Shown here: positions 32,820 through 41,563 of the stretch, piece by piece
Position numbering within the stretch: position 1 is the first letter of the stretch
Layout of the letters: every line of letters begins with the position of its first letter
Assembly (NCBI RefSeq): GCF_900188105.1
Contig: NZ_FZNP01000008.1
Coordinates: 62,001 to 126,000, forward strand
Source of the DNA: Actinomadura mexicana
GTDB lineage: Bacteria > Actinomycetota > Actinomycetes > Streptosporangiales > Streptosporangiaceae
DNA length: 64,000 nt
Direction of reading: 5' to 3'
Made by a program: the position numbers and the translations under genes
The notes under the pieces: model-generated
Database searches by the model: none
Told to the model about the DNA's origin: nothing
Seen by the model: only the letters and a program-made list of their open reading frames with translations

Positions 32820-34249
32820 GGTCCGACTCCTTCTCGACTGCGCAAATGGTCCAGCACGCGGAGCGCCGCCGCACGCGCGGAGGCGATGCACGCGGGGATG
32901 CCCAGGCCGTCGTAGGCGGCGCCCGCGACGGCCAGCCCCGGCGCTCCGGCGACCGCGGCCCGGACCTTGGCCACGCGGTCGGCGTGGCCCACGTTGTACT
33001 GCGGGAGACCGCCGCCCCAGCGGGTCACCCGGCTCTCGGCGGGCAGCTCGGTGACGCCGCACGTCGCGGCCAGCTCGGCCATGGCGGTCGCGGTGAGCTC
33101 CTCGTCGGTCCGCTGGAGCGTGTGCTCCTCGCCGTACCGGCCGATGGAGCAGCGCACCGCGATGACGCCCGGGTCGCGCTCGCGCAGGTGCGGCCACTTC
33201 AGCGAGCTGAACGTGACGGCCTTGACCCCCCGGCCCCCGCGGGCGGTGTCGCTCTCCACGTTCGGGACGAGGTAGCCGCTGCCCGCCGGGAGCCGCGGGA
33301 ACGCGGTGGCCCGGTAGGCGAGCGTGATGATCGCCATGCTGGCGTACTCGATGCCGCCGAGCTCCCGGGCGGCGGCGGGGACGTCCGGCTCCAGCAGGCG
33401 CGACGCCGGGGCCGCCGGGACCGCGACCACCACCGCGTCGGCGTCGAGGTACTCGGGGTCGCGGGCCGGCCCCACGGTGAGCCGCCAGCCGTCCTCGCGG
33501 CGGCGCAGCCCGCGGACCGTCGCGCCGGTCCTGACCGTCCCGCCGGCCTCGGCGATGTCGGCGGCGACCAGGTGCGGGAGCGTGCCGAGCCCGTCCGGCA
33601 GCGTGGCGAACACCGGGCCGGGGTTCGCCGGCGCGGCGTCCCGGATGCCCTGGACGGCGTGGATCAGCGACCGGTGGGAGCGCGCGGCGGCGGCGACGGC
33701 GGGCAGCGTGGACTCGAAGGACAGCCGCTCGGCCCGTCCCGCGTACACGCCGCCGAGCAGCGGCTCCACGAGCCGGTCGACGACCTCGCCGCCGAGGCGG
33801 GCGCCGACGTAGTCGGCGACGGACACGTCCCCGCCGCGCGGCGTCTCCGGCAGCACGAGGTCCAGCGGGACGCGGGCGAGCCCGGCCGGCGACAGCACGT
33901 GCGCGGCGGCCAGCGCCTTCAGGTCGGACGGGACGCCCATCACCTGCCCGGACGGGAGGGGCCGCAGCGCGCCGCGGCTGAGGATCCCCGAGGAGGTGGT
34001 GCCGGGGTTCACCAGATCGCCGGAGCGGCCGAGGTCGCGCACCAGGTCCAGGCCCTCGGGACGGCGGGCGAGCATCGACTCGGCGCCCTCGTCCACCGGG
34101 ATCCCGGCGATCTCGCTGACGCGCAGCTTCCCGCCGATCCGGGAGGAGCCCTCCAGGACCGTCACCCGGACGCCCTCCCGGGCGAGCATGCGCGCGGCGG
34201 CGAGGCCCGCGATGCCGCCCCCGACGACAACGGCATGGGACGTGGTCAT
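32816..34249 (-). CDS. hemY: Coproporphyrinogen III oxidase (HemY/CgoX)
   Basis: A 477-aa FAD enzyme that oxidises coproporphyrinogen III to coproporphyrin III in Gram-positive haem synthesis. The Rossmann motif is [16 protein letters not shown], then [12 protein letters not shown] and [17 protein letters not shown]; the C-terminal FAD block is [21 protein letters not shown]. Length fits soluble actinobacterial enzymes. It starts a two-gene unit with hemQ. hemE lies 2.3 kb further along in the same orientation, separated by two rightward genes; the ferrochelatase gene is not in the window. Confidence 0.95.
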   Translation of the reverse strand: MTTSHAVVVGGGIAGLAAARMLAREGVRVTVLEGSSRIGGKLRVSEIAGIPVDEGAESMLARRPEGLDLVRDLGRSGDLVNPGTTSSGILSRGALRPLPSGQVMGVPSDLKALAAAHVLSPAGLARVPLDLVLPETPRGGDVSVADYVGARLGGEVVDRLVEPLLGGVYAGRAERLSFESTLPAVAAAARSHRSLIHAVQGIRDAAPANPGPVFATLPDGLGTLPHLVAADIAEAGGTVRTGATVRGLRRREDGWRLTVGPARDPEYLDADAVVVAVPAAPASRLLEPDVPAAARELGGIEYASMAIITLAYRATAFPRLPAGSGYLVPNVESDTARGGRGVKAVTFSSLKWPHLRERDPGVIAVRCSIGRYGEEHTLQRTDEELTATAMAELAATCGVTELPAESRVTRWGGGLPQYNVGHADRVAKVRAAVAGAPGLAVAGAAYDGLGIPACIASARAAALRVLDHLRSREGVGP

Positions 34250-34294
34250 GCCTCCAGCCTTCCAGACGCCTCGCCGTATCGCGCACCGGGGCGG

Positions 34295-34326
34295 CCCCGG
34301 CGGCGCGCTCGGCGCCGGGGTTTTTT
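34295..34326 (+). terminator. Intrinsic terminator in a divergent intergenic region
   Basis: CCCCGGCG (34295-34302) pairs with CGCCGGGG (34313-34320), followed by TTTTTT (34321-34326), a textbook rho-independent signal reading rightward. It lies between the divergent starts of hemY and the secreted protein gene. Confidence 0.75.
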
Positions 34327-34376
34327 GTCGCGGAGATGACAAGATCCCAAGACTGCGCCAGTGGATACTGGCAGCC

Positions 34377-35495
34377 ATGAAGCCTCGGAAGACCTCCGCC
34401 CTCTTCACGGCGGCCCTCACGGCCGGAGTGCTCGCGGCCGGCGGGCTCGCGTCCCCCGCGTCGGCCGCGGCCCGCGGCGGGTTCACACCGGTCCCGCTGC
34501 CGTTCTTCTGGCCGAACAACAGCCTCTACGACGTCGACGCCGCCTCGCCCGACAGCGTCTGGATCACCGGGCACCAGGGCGAACTGGTGATCCCCGGCCC
34601 GATCCCGGGGACCGGGCAGAGCATCCCGGGAAACCCCGTCGTCCGGCGCTGGAAGGACGGCCGCTGGGTCGAGTACGACCTCCAGAACCTGTCCGGCCGC
34701 GGCACCGTCACCGATGTCGACGCGGCCGGTCCCGAGGACGTGTGGATCACCGGTCCGAAGTACGGCTCGGGCGGCACCGCGACGACGACCCCCTACGTGG
34801 CGCGTTTCACCGGATCGCGGTTCGAGCAGGTGGCGCTGCCGCCCGGCGCCCGCGGCGCGGACCTCCAGGCGAGGGCCGACGGCGTCTGGGTCGGCACCGG
34901 CGGCGGCGTCTACCGCCGGACGGGCGACACCTGGACGCACATCACCGCCATCCCGGACATGCAGCAGTACGCGTCCTACATCCGGGCGGACGATGACATC
35001 TGGTTCCTCGGCAGCGTCTCCCGCACCGACCAGACGCTCGTCGCGCACCACTGGGACGGGCGGTCCTGGCAGAGCGTCCCCGTGCACGAGCCCGTACCCG
35101 GGACCAGCTTCACCGACATGATCGCCCTCTCCCCCACCGACGCCTGGGCCACCGGCATCAGCTACCGCACGTCCCCGGCCTCACCCGTCCTGATGCACTG
35201 GGACGGCACGGCCTGGACGGGCGTCACCCCGCCGCCCGGCCTCAACGCCCTCACCAGGATCGTCGAGGGCGAGGGCGGAACGCTGTGGGCGGTCGGGCAC
35301 TCGCTCGACGAGCCCGCCGAGCCCGGCCTGCTCCGCTACGGCGGCGGTGCCTGGGAGCGCGTCCCGACCACCGCCGTGCCGAACCGGAGCAGCATCTACG
35401 CGACCGCGCTCGCCGTCGTCCCCGGCACCGGCGCCCTGTGGACGCTCGGGTCCGTGAACATCGGGGGGCCGGTCGTCCTCACCGACGGCCCGTGA
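34377..35495 (+). CDS. Secreted beta-propeller-like protein
   Basis: A 372-aa exported protein with signal peptide [21 protein letters not shown] ... ASAAA split after the helix. The mature part consists of repeats of about 45-55 residues containing a DVWITG/DIWFLG/DAWATG motif (for example [36 protein letters not shown]) followed by a WDGxxW strand ([27 protein letters not shown]). This is the pattern of an all-beta propeller. The function is unknown; such proteins are frequent in actinomycetes. It starts just after an intrinsic terminator. Confidence 0.8.
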   Translation: MKPRKTSALFTAALTAGVLAAGGLASPASAAARGGFTPVPLPFFWPNNSLYDVDAASPDSVWITGHQGELVIPGPIPGTGQSIPGNPVVRRWKDGRWVEYDLQNLSGRGTVTDVDAAGPEDVWITGPKYGSGGTATTTPYVARFTGSRFEQVALPPGARGADLQARADGVWVGTGGGVYRRTGDTWTHITAIPDMQQYASYIRADDDIWFLGSVSRTDQTLVAHHWDGRSWQSVPVHEPVPGTSFTDMIALSPTDAWATGISYRTSPASPVLMHWDGTAWTGVTPPPGLNALTRIVEGEGGTLWAVGHSLDEPAEPGLLRYGGGAWERVPTTAVPNRSSIYATALAVVPGTGALWTLGSVNIGGPVVLTDGP

Positions 35496-35572
35496 TCGCC
35501 GCGTGCCCGCTTCGTGCCCGGATCGCGACCGGTCCCGGGGAACGGTGATCCGCCGCACCCCGTCCAAGCCCC

Positions 35573-36571
35573 ATGCGGATCGTCAGGAGCATCACCTGCG
35601 CACTGGTCGTCCTGCCGCTGGCCGGGGGCATGGCCGCCTGCGGGGGCGGCGACCACTCCTCCGGCGCGTCGGACTCCGCCCCCCGGGGCATGGCCACGGC
35701 GCCGGCCCTGCCGGGCGGCGCCCGGCGCGCCGAGGGCGCCCCGCAGAGCGGGACCGCGCGCCCGGAGGCGCCCCTGCCCACCGGGCGCATGGTCGTCCAC
35801 ACGGCCGACCTGCGGGTGCGGGCCGGGGACGTGGAGGCCGCCGCCGCCAAGGCCAAGCAGCTGGTCGCCGCGGCGGGCGGCTACGTCGAGCGGGAGTCGA
35901 CGTCGAGCGACCCGGCCCGCTCGGAGATCGCGCTCAAGATCCCCGGTGACCGGTACGCCGAGGTGCTGGGCCGGCTCGGCACCGAGCTCGGCACGAAGCT
36001 GTCGCTCGGCCAGCAGGCCGAGGACGTCACGGGCGAGGTGGCCGACGTCGACGCGCGGGTGCGGTCCGCGAAGGCCGCGCTGGAGTCGTTCCGCAAGCTG
36101 CTCGACCGGGCGGACTCCGTCAGCGAGATCATGAGCATCGAGCAGGAGATCTCCGAGCGGGAGGCCGACCTGGAGGCGCTCCAGGCGCGCCAGAAGTCGC
36201 TCGCGCACCGCACGCAGTTCGCGACCGTGACGGTGACGCTCGTGGCCAAGGCCGCGCCGCCCGAGAAGGACGAGCCCCGCGGCGGATTCGTCGGCGGGCT
36301 GCGGAACGGGTGGCACGCGTTCAGCGCGTTCGCCGGCGGCGTCGCCGCCGTGCTCGGCTGGCTGCTGCCGTTCCTCGTCGCGGCCGCCGTGATCGGGCTG
36401 CCCGCGCTTGCCCTGCGCCGCCGGGTGCGCGCCCGGCCCGCGGGCGGCGACGCGACCGACCCGGAGCAGGCACCGGAGCGGGCACCGGAGCCGGAGAACG
36501 CGAAGGCCGCCGTCGGCGCGGGCGAGGACGCCTCGCAGGCACCGCGGCAGGGGCCGCCGCCGCCCGTCTAG
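35573..36571 (+). CDS. DUF4349 lipoprotein
   Basis: A 332-aa DUF4349 protein. The signal peptide ends GGMAACGGG (lipobox, Cys-23 region), followed by a disordered Ala/Pro/Gly linker to residue ~70. The conserved domain VVHTADLRVRAGDVEAAAAK and AAGGYVERESTSS continues with IPGDRYAEVLGRL, a coiled coil (DVDARVRSAKAALESFRKLL then IEQEISEREADLEALQARQ), one transmembrane segment (LGWLLPFLVAAAVIGLPALAL) and a basic, then Pro/Glu-rich cytosolic tail. The function of the family is unknown; the layout suggests an envelope scaffold. The TAG stop is shared with hemE on the other strand. Confidence 0.88.
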   Translation: MRIVRSITCALVVLPLAGGMAACGGGDHSSGASDSAPRGMATAPALPGGARRAEGAPQSGTARPEAPLPTGRMVVHTADLRVRAGDVEAAAAKAKQLVAAAGGYVERESTSSDPARSEIALKIPGDRYAEVLGRLGTELGTKLSLGQQAEDVTGEVADVDARVRSAKAALESFRKLLDRADSVSEIMSIEQEISEREADLEALQARQKSLAHRTQFATVTVTLVAKAAPPEKDEPRGGFVGGLRNGWHAFSAFAGGVAAVLGWLLPFLVAAAVIGLPALALRRRVRARPAGGDATDPEQAPERAPEPENAKAAVGAGEDASQAPRQGPPPPV

Positions 36572-37662
36572 TGCGGGTCCTCGCTGCTCGCCTCGTGGAC
36601 GAGGTCGGCGAGGCGGGCCAGCATGTCCGGGTCCGTGGACGGCAGGACGCCGTGGCCCAGGTTGAAGATGTGCCCCTCGGCGGTGCGGCCGCGGGCCAGC
36701 ACGTCGCGGGCGCGGCGCTCCACGGTCTCCCACGGCGCGAAGAGGATCGCCGGGTCGAGGTTGCCCTGGAGGGCCTTGCCCGGTTCCACCCGGCTGACGG
36801 CCTCGTCCAGCGGCACCCGCCAGTCGACGCCGACGACGTCCGCCCCCGCCTCGCCCATCAGGCCGAGCAGCTCGCCCGTCCCGACGCCGAAGTGGATGCG
36901 CGGGACGCCGAGCGGCTCGATCTCGGCGAAGACGCGGCGGGCGTGCGGCAGGACGGACTCGCGGTAGTCCTGCGCGGCGACCGCGCCCACCCACGAGTCG
37001 AAGACCTGCACCGCGCTCGCCCCGGCCGCGACCTGCACCTTCAGGAACGCGATCGTGAGGTCGGCCAGCCGCTCCATGAGCCGGGCCCACAGCTCCGGCT
37101 CGCCGTACATCATGGCCTTGGTGCGCTCGTGGTTCTTGGACGGGCCGCCCTCGATCAGGTACGAGGCGAGCGTGAACGGGCCCCCCGCGAACCCGATGAG
37201 CGGCGTCGCGCCCAGCTCGCCGACCAGGCCCTCGACGGCCTCGGTCACGTACGGGACGTCGTCGGGCGAGAGGGGGCGCAGGACGTCCAGGCCCGCGGCG
37301 TCGCGGATGGGATCGGCGATGACCGGGCCGACGCCGGGCTTGATGTCGAGGTCGACGCCGACCGCGCGGAGCGGGACCATGATGTCGCTGAAGAAGATCG
37401 CCGCGTCCACCGCGTACCGGCGCACCGGCTGCATCGTGATCTCCACGATCAGGTCCGGGCGGGCGCACGACTCCAGCATCGGGACGCCCTCGCGGACCCG
37501 CAGGTACTCCGGCAGCGAGCGCCCCGCCTGACGCATGAACCACACGGGCGTGTGCGGCACCGGCCGGCGCCGGCAGGCCAGCAGGAAGGGGCTCTCGGCG
37601 AGGCCGCCGCCGTCAGGCGTGCGCGCAGAGGGGTCGTTCGAACGGGCTGCGTCAGCGGTCAC
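36568..37662 (-). CDS. hemE: Uroporphyrinogen decarboxylase
   Basis: A 364-aa enzyme converting uroporphyrinogen III to coproporphyrinogen III. The N-terminal signature RRPVPHTPVWFMRQAGRSLPEY contains the catalytic Arg; FFSDIMVPLRAVGVDL holds the Asp; GFAGGPFTLASYLIEGG and HFGVGTGELL are further conserved blocks. GTG 37662 is the likely start. HemE, HemY and HemQ together mark the coproporphyrin-dependent branch. The neighbours on the right (zinc-ribbon ORF, DUF3000, rnd) keep the usual actinomycete order, with hemE divergent. Confidence 0.95.
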   Translation of the reverse strand: MTADAARSNDPSARTPDGGGLAESPFLLACRRRPVPHTPVWFMRQAGRSLPEYLRVREGVPMLESCARPDLIVEITMQPVRRYAVDAAIFFSDIMVPLRAVGVDLDIKPGVGPVIADPIRDAAGLDVLRPLSPDDVPYVTEAVEGLVGELGATPLIGFAGGPFTLASYLIEGGPSKNHERTKAMMYGEPELWARLMERLADLTIAFLKVQVAAGASAVQVFDSWVGAVAAQDYRESVLPHARRVFAEIEPLGVPRIHFGVGTGELLGLMGEAGADVVGVDWRVPLDEAVSRVEPGKALQGNLDPAILFAPWETVERRARDVLARGRTAEGHIFNLGHGVLPSTDPDMLARLADLVHEASSEDPH

Positions 37663-37810
37663 GTTGCGATGGTCCCACGAAAAGCCGATGGGAGAGCCCT
37701 GGAGTGGCGCGTGAGGCGGAACGAACTTCCGGACACGCCGAGCGAAGTCCCGCATTCTGTCACCGGCGCGTGCGAACGTGATGCGTGTCATAGCCGAGGG
37801 AGGTTCCCCC

Positions 37811-38023
37811 TTGTACTGCTTCACCTGCGGTGATGAACGCTCGTTCGAGCAGCCGCCGTGCGAGGACGGGCACGGTGCGGAGTGCCCCGAGCGGGCCTGC
37901 GTCGACTGCGGTTCGGCCGTCCTGGTCGGCCTGCCGCCCGCCGTGACCGCCCCGGCCCTCCGCCGGGCCTCCGAGACCGCCCGGGTGCGCGGCCGCGCCG
38001 CCACCGTGCGGGCCGTGGCCTGA
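37811..38023 (+). CDS. Small cysteine-rich zinc-ribbon-like protein
   Basis: 70 aa from TTG 37811, with GGGAGG 7 nt upstream; an ATG 30 nt earlier is in frame but lacks a ribosome site. The motif arrangement is CFTCGDE...PPCEDGHGAECPERACVDCGSAV, split here as CxxC, C, C and CxxC, likely to bind zinc, followed by an Ala/Arg-rich tail. Similar small proteins stand between hemE and the DUF3000 gene in actinomycetes. Function unknown. Confidence 0.75.
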   Translation: MYCFTCGDERSFEQPPCEDGHGAECPERACVDCGSAVLVGLPPAVTAPALRRASETARVRGRAATVRAVA

Positions 38024-38174
38024 CCGGCCCGGCCCCCGAGACGAAACCTGTGTCGTGCCTGCCTCCCCTCCACGTCCACCCGCCGCCCCCTGCGGCACCG
38101 CCCCGTCCCGCCGCCACCGGCCCGAACCGGTGCCCGGCGGCCCGACCCTCCCCCGCGATCAGGCCGGTCCACCC

Positions 38175-38741
38175 ATGAACCCACCTGCCTTCCAGCGGGC
38201 CGTCGACACGCTGCGCGAGATCCTCGACGGGCCCGCCGTCCGGCCGGAGCTCGACCTGGAGGACATGCCCGCCCCGCAGAGCCTGGCGCCGCACGCGGCG
38301 GCCATGTCCGGCAGCGTCTACCGCGACGACGACACCGAGGTCGCCATGGGCCGCCTCATCGTGCTGTACGACCCCGACGGCCGCCCCGGCTGGACGAACG
38401 GCTTCCGCATCGTCGCCTACATCCGCGCCGACCTGGAGCCCGACATCGCCGCCGAGGAGCTGATCGGCTCCGTCGCGTGGGACTGGCTGCTGGAGGCCCT
38501 GGAGCCCGCCGGCTACGCCGCGGTGTCGGGGACGATCACCCGAGCGGTGTCGGAGAGCTTCGGCGACAAGCGCGACGAGCCGTCCACCACGGAACTGGAG
38601 CTGCGCGCCTCGTGGTCCCCGACCGGCGACGATCTCGCCGGTCACGTGCTGGCCTGGTGCGAGGTGATGTGCACCACGGCGGGGCTTCCGCCCACCGGTG
38701 TCGCCGCGCTGCCGGACCGGCCGGACGGCGCGGGCGGCTGA
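38175..38741 (+). CDS. DUF3000 protein
   Basis: A 188-aa conserved actinobacterial protein of the DUF3000 family: FQRAVDTLREILDGPAVRPE near the N-terminus, then PHAAAMSGSV, GRLIVLYDPDGRPGWTNGFR, and SVAWDWLLEALE with GTITRAVSESFG. No membrane segment, and no catalytic motif is evident. It is directly upstream of rnd (19 bp gap), the conserved position in actinomycetes, which suggests co-transcription and perhaps a link to RNA metabolism. Confidence 0.93.
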   Translation: MNPPAFQRAVDTLREILDGPAVRPELDLEDMPAPQSLAPHAAAMSGSVYRDDDTEVAMGRLIVLYDPDGRPGWTNGFRIVAYIRADLEPDIAAEELIGSVAWDWLLEALEPAGYAAVSGTITRAVSESFGDKRDEPSTTELELRASWSPTGDDLAGHVLAWCEVMCTTAGLPPTGVAALPDRPDGAGG

Positions 38742-38760
38742 GCGACGTACGGTAGGGGGC

Positions 38761-40161
38761 GTGAGCACAGCGTCCGAAACCGAGGCGGCGGGGGAGAACA
38801 CGGAAGAAGTGGGAGTGTCCGAAACGCGCGCCACCGGCCCCGAGCGGGGCGCCGGTGCGGAGAAGACGGCGGCGCCCCCTCCCGGGACCGTTCCCGGGCC
38901 GGCCGTGCCCGGCCCCGATCCGGCGGTCGCGGAGGCCGACACCGGTCCCCCCGCCGTCCCGCTGCTGGAGCCGCGCGACGGCGTCCCGCCGGTGCTCACC
39001 ACGGCCGCCGACCTGGAGCGCGTCATCGCGGCGTTCGCCGCGGGCACCGGCCCCGTCGCGGTCGACGCCGAGCGGGCCTCCGGCTACCGGTACGGGCAGC
39101 GCGCCTACCTCATCCAGCTGCGCCGCGCGGGCGCCGGCACCGCGCTGATCGACCCGGTCGCGCTGCCCGACCTGTCCGGGCTGGACGCCGCGCTCGCCGA
39201 CGCCGAGATGGTCCTGCACGCCGCCAACCAGGACCTGCCGTGCCTGGCCGAGGTCGGGCTCGTCCCGCGCCGGCTGTTCGACACCGAGCTGGCCGGGCGG
39301 CTGCTCGGCTACCCCCGGGTCGGGCTCGGCTCCATGGTCGAGAACGTGCTCGGCTTCGTGCTGGAGAAGGGCTACTCCGCGGCCGACTGGTCGACGCGCC
39401 CCCTCCCCGAGGACTGGGTGCGCTACGCCGCGCTGGACGTCGAGCTGCTGGTCGAGCTGCGCGACGTGCTCCGGGAGGAGCTGGAGGCGGCGGGCAAGCT
39501 GGAGTGGGCGCGGGAGGAGTTCGCGGCGATCCTGACCATGCCGCCGAAGCCGCCGCGTCCCGACCCGTGGCGCCGGACGTCCGGCATCCACCGGGTGCGC
39601 AACCGGCGGACGCTCGCCGCCGTCCGCGAGGTCTGGGAGGCGCGCGACAAGCTCGCCCGGGAGCGTGACCTGTCCCCCGGCCGGGTGCTCCAGGACGCGG
39701 CGATCATCGAGCTGGCGCAGAAGTCCCCGAAGACCCCGGCCGAGCTGCTGGCCCTGCCGACGATGCGGGGCCGCGGCGCCCGCCGGCACCAGTCGGCGTG
39801 GCTGCGCGCCGTCGCCCGCGCCCGCGAGCTCGGCGAGCGCGAGCTGCCCGCGTCCAACCTGCCCGGCGACGGGCCGCCGCCCGCGCACCGCTGGGCCGAC
39901 CGCGACCCGGAGGCCGCCAAGCGGCTCACCGCGGCCCGCGCCGTCGTCGCCGCGCTCGCCGACGAGCACTCGATGCCGTCGGAGAACCTCGTGCAGCCCG
40001 ACTACGTCCGCCGGCTGGCGTGGACGCCCCCGGCGGAGCCGTCGGCGTCCGCGATCGGCGCCGCCCTGCGCGGCCTCGGCGCCCGCGGCTGGCAGGTGGA
40101 GCTCACCGCCCAGCCGATCGCCAAGGCGTTCCTGCGCCTCGACGGCAAGGGCGAGCTCTAG
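38761..40161 (+). CDS. rnd: Ribonuclease D
   Basis: A 466-aa 3'-5' exoribonuclease of the DEDD family for tRNA and stable RNA trimming. A disordered Ala/Pro/Glu-rich N-terminal ~70 residues precede the exonuclease domain: PVAVDAERASGYRYGQRAYLIQ gives Asp and Glu of ExoI, HAANQDLPCL gives Asp of ExoII, and PEDWVRYAALDVELL gives the Tyr/Asp of ExoIII. One or two HRDC domains follow (RRTLAAVREVWEARDKLARE, LPTMRG). GTG 38761 is chosen after the DUF3000 stop. Confidence 0.93.
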   Translation: MSTASETEAAGENTEEVGVSETRATGPERGAGAEKTAAPPPGTVPGPAVPGPDPAVAEADTGPPAVPLLEPRDGVPPVLTTAADLERVIAAFAAGTGPVAVDAERASGYRYGQRAYLIQLRRAGAGTALIDPVALPDLSGLDAALADAEMVLHAANQDLPCLAEVGLVPRRLFDTELAGRLLGYPRVGLGSMVENVLGFVLEKGYSAADWSTRPLPEDWVRYAALDVELLVELRDVLREELEAAGKLEWAREEFAAILTMPPKPPRPDPWRRTSGIHRVRNRRTLAAVREVWEARDKLARERDLSPGRVLQDAAIIELAQKSPKTPAELLALPTMRGRGARRHQSAWLRAVARARELGERELPASNLPGDGPPPAHRWADRDPEAAKRLTAARAVVAALADEHSMPSENLVQPDYVRRLAWTPPAEPSASAIGAALRGLGARGWQVELTAQPIAKAFLRLDGKGEL

Positions 40162-40200
40162 ACCGGACTTGCAGGGGGCGGCCGCGAGGCACACACTGGC

Positions 40201-40219
40201 TTAGGTTAGCTTTGCCTAA
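40201..40219. promoter_or_regulatory. Iron box (DmdR/IdeR operator) before the FTR1 gene
   Basis: TTAGGTTAGCTTTGCCTAA matches the 19-bp iron-box consensus TTAGGTTAGGCTAACCTAA at both outer arms (TTAGG...CCTAA). It lies 31 bp before the start codon, where an iron-loaded repressor would block transcription. It predicts induction under iron limitation. Confidence 0.85.
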
Positions 40220-40250
40220 AAGTCCGTGTGATCCCCCGAGGAGTGCGTCG

Positions 40251-41114
40251 ATGCTGCTGGGCAACTTCCTCATCGGCCTGCGTGAGGGGCTCGAGGCCGC
40301 CCTGGTCGTGAGCATCCTGATCGCCTACCTGGTGAAGACCGGCAACCGCCGGGCCCTGCTCCCCGTCTGGACGGGCATCGGCGCCGCCGTCGTCGTGTCG
40401 TGCGGATTCGGAATCGCGCTGAGCGCCGCGTCGTCGGAGATGCAGTTCAAGACGCAGGAGCTGTTCGGCGGCGTCCTGTCGATCGTCGCGGTGGGGCTGG
40501 TCACCTGGATGGTCTTCTGGATGCGCAAGACCGCCCGGTTCATGAAGGCCGAGCTGGAGGGCAGGCTGGAGGGCGCCCTCGACATCGGTCCGCTCGCCCT
40601 CGCCGCCGTCGCGTTCCTGGCCGTCGGGCGCGAAGGGCTGGAGACCGCGCTGTTCCTGTGGACGAACATCTCCAACTCCTCCGGCGGGTCCACCCAGCCG
40701 ATCACCGGCGCGTTCCTCGGCCTCGCCGTCGCCGTCGCCCTCGGCTACCTGCTCTACCGCGGCGGCCTCAAGATCAACCTCAAGCGGTTCTTCACCTGGA
40801 CGGGCGCCGCGCTCATCGTCGTCGCCGCCGGCGTGTTCGGCTACGGCTTCCACGACCTGCAGGAGGCGGAGGTGTTCCCCGGCCTGCACTCGGTCGCGCT
40901 GGAGCCGCACGCCTTCTTCGCCGAGTTCGGCGGCGCCGGCGACTGGATGCAGACCGTCTTCCAGGGCGTCCTGAACGTCACGCCGCAGATCACCTGGCTG
41001 CAGCTGGTCATGTGGGCGGCCTACCTGGTGCCGGTGATGGCGCTGTTCCTGCGCAGCCCGTCGCCGTCCAAGCCCGCTCAGGCCAAGGCCACCGAGCCGG
41101 CGCCGACGTCCTGA
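40251..41114 (+). CDS. efeU: FTR1/EfeU-family iron permease
   Basis: A 287-aa integral membrane iron permease with seven predicted helices. Both REGLE iron-binding motifs are intact: GLREGLEAALVVSILIA in helix 1 and VGREGLETALFLW in helix 4. ATG 40251 follows GAGGAG. An iron box in the promoter fits uptake under iron starvation. The partners normally encoded next to EfeU (EfeO lipoprotein and EfeB peroxidase) are not downstream; the next gene is on the other strand 8 bp away. It may use partners encoded elsewhere or act as a solitary permease. Confidence 0.93.
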   Translation: MLLGNFLIGLREGLEAALVVSILIAYLVKTGNRRALLPVWTGIGAAVVVSCGFGIALSAASSEMQFKTQELFGGVLSIVAVGLVTWMVFWMRKTARFMKAELEGRLEGALDIGPLALAAVAFLAVGREGLETALFLWTNISNSSGGSTQPITGAFLGLAVAVALGYLLYRGGLKINLKRFFTWTGAALIVVAAGVFGYGFHDLQEAEVFPGLHSVALEPHAFFAEFGGAGDWMQTVFQGVLNVTPQITWLQLVMWAAYLVPVMALFLRSPSPSKPAQAKATEPAPTS

Positions 41115-41121
41115 CGCTTCG

Positions 41122-41484
41122 TCACAGATCGGGCAGCGGGTCGCGGGGCAGGCTGTCGCGGGCGAAGACCTCGGCGTCGGCCGCGTTGACGACCGGCACG
41201 TACTCGTCGTCGAGCTCGAACACGGCGCCCGCGAACTCGAACGACGCGCCGACGCCCGTCTCCACCGGCCCGATCCGGGTGCCGCGCGGGTAGCTGCCCC
41301 AGATGCTCTTCGGGGTGCTGCGGCTCAGCGAGCCGGTGGAGATCACCGCGACCTGGTCGCCCGTGACGACGAAGATGAAGCCCGCGCCGCCGCCACAGGT
41401 CATCGCGGGGAAGATGTAGCGGATCTCCCCGTCGAGCCCGAGGAACTCCCTGCAGCGGTCGCGGAGCGGGCGTGGCACCGGCAT
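41122..41484 (-). CDS. Hypothetical protein, bacterial PH-like domain
   Basis: About 120 aa. A short helical start (PRPLRDRCREFLGLDGEIRY) is followed by a series of predicted beta strands: FIFVVTGDQVAVISTGSL, WGSYPRGTRIGPV and FEFAGAVFELDDEYVPVVN. The pattern resembles small bacterial PH-like domains (YokE-type), a guess from strand layout only. The start ATG (CAT 41482-41484) fits better than a longer frame to 41535. It is convergent with efeU. Confidence 0.65.
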   Translation of the reverse strand: MPVPRPLRDRCREFLGLDGEIRYIFPAMTCGGGAGFIFVVTGDQVAVISTGSLSRSTPKSIWGSYPRGTRIGPVETGVGASFEFAGAVFELDDEYVPVVNAADAEVFARDSLPRDPLPDL

Positions 41485-41563
41485 GGCGGTTGAGGCACCT
41501 CCCCCAGGGCGGGTCGACGTCGCCGCCCCAATCATGCACTGATCGGACAGATCGTGACCAGCC

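Noticed and set aside
32121-35087. 988-aa minus-strand frame suggesting a hemQ fusion
   Set aside because: Upstream of the hemQ ATG it is an out-of-frame reading of hemY; the ATGA junction shows two separate genes.
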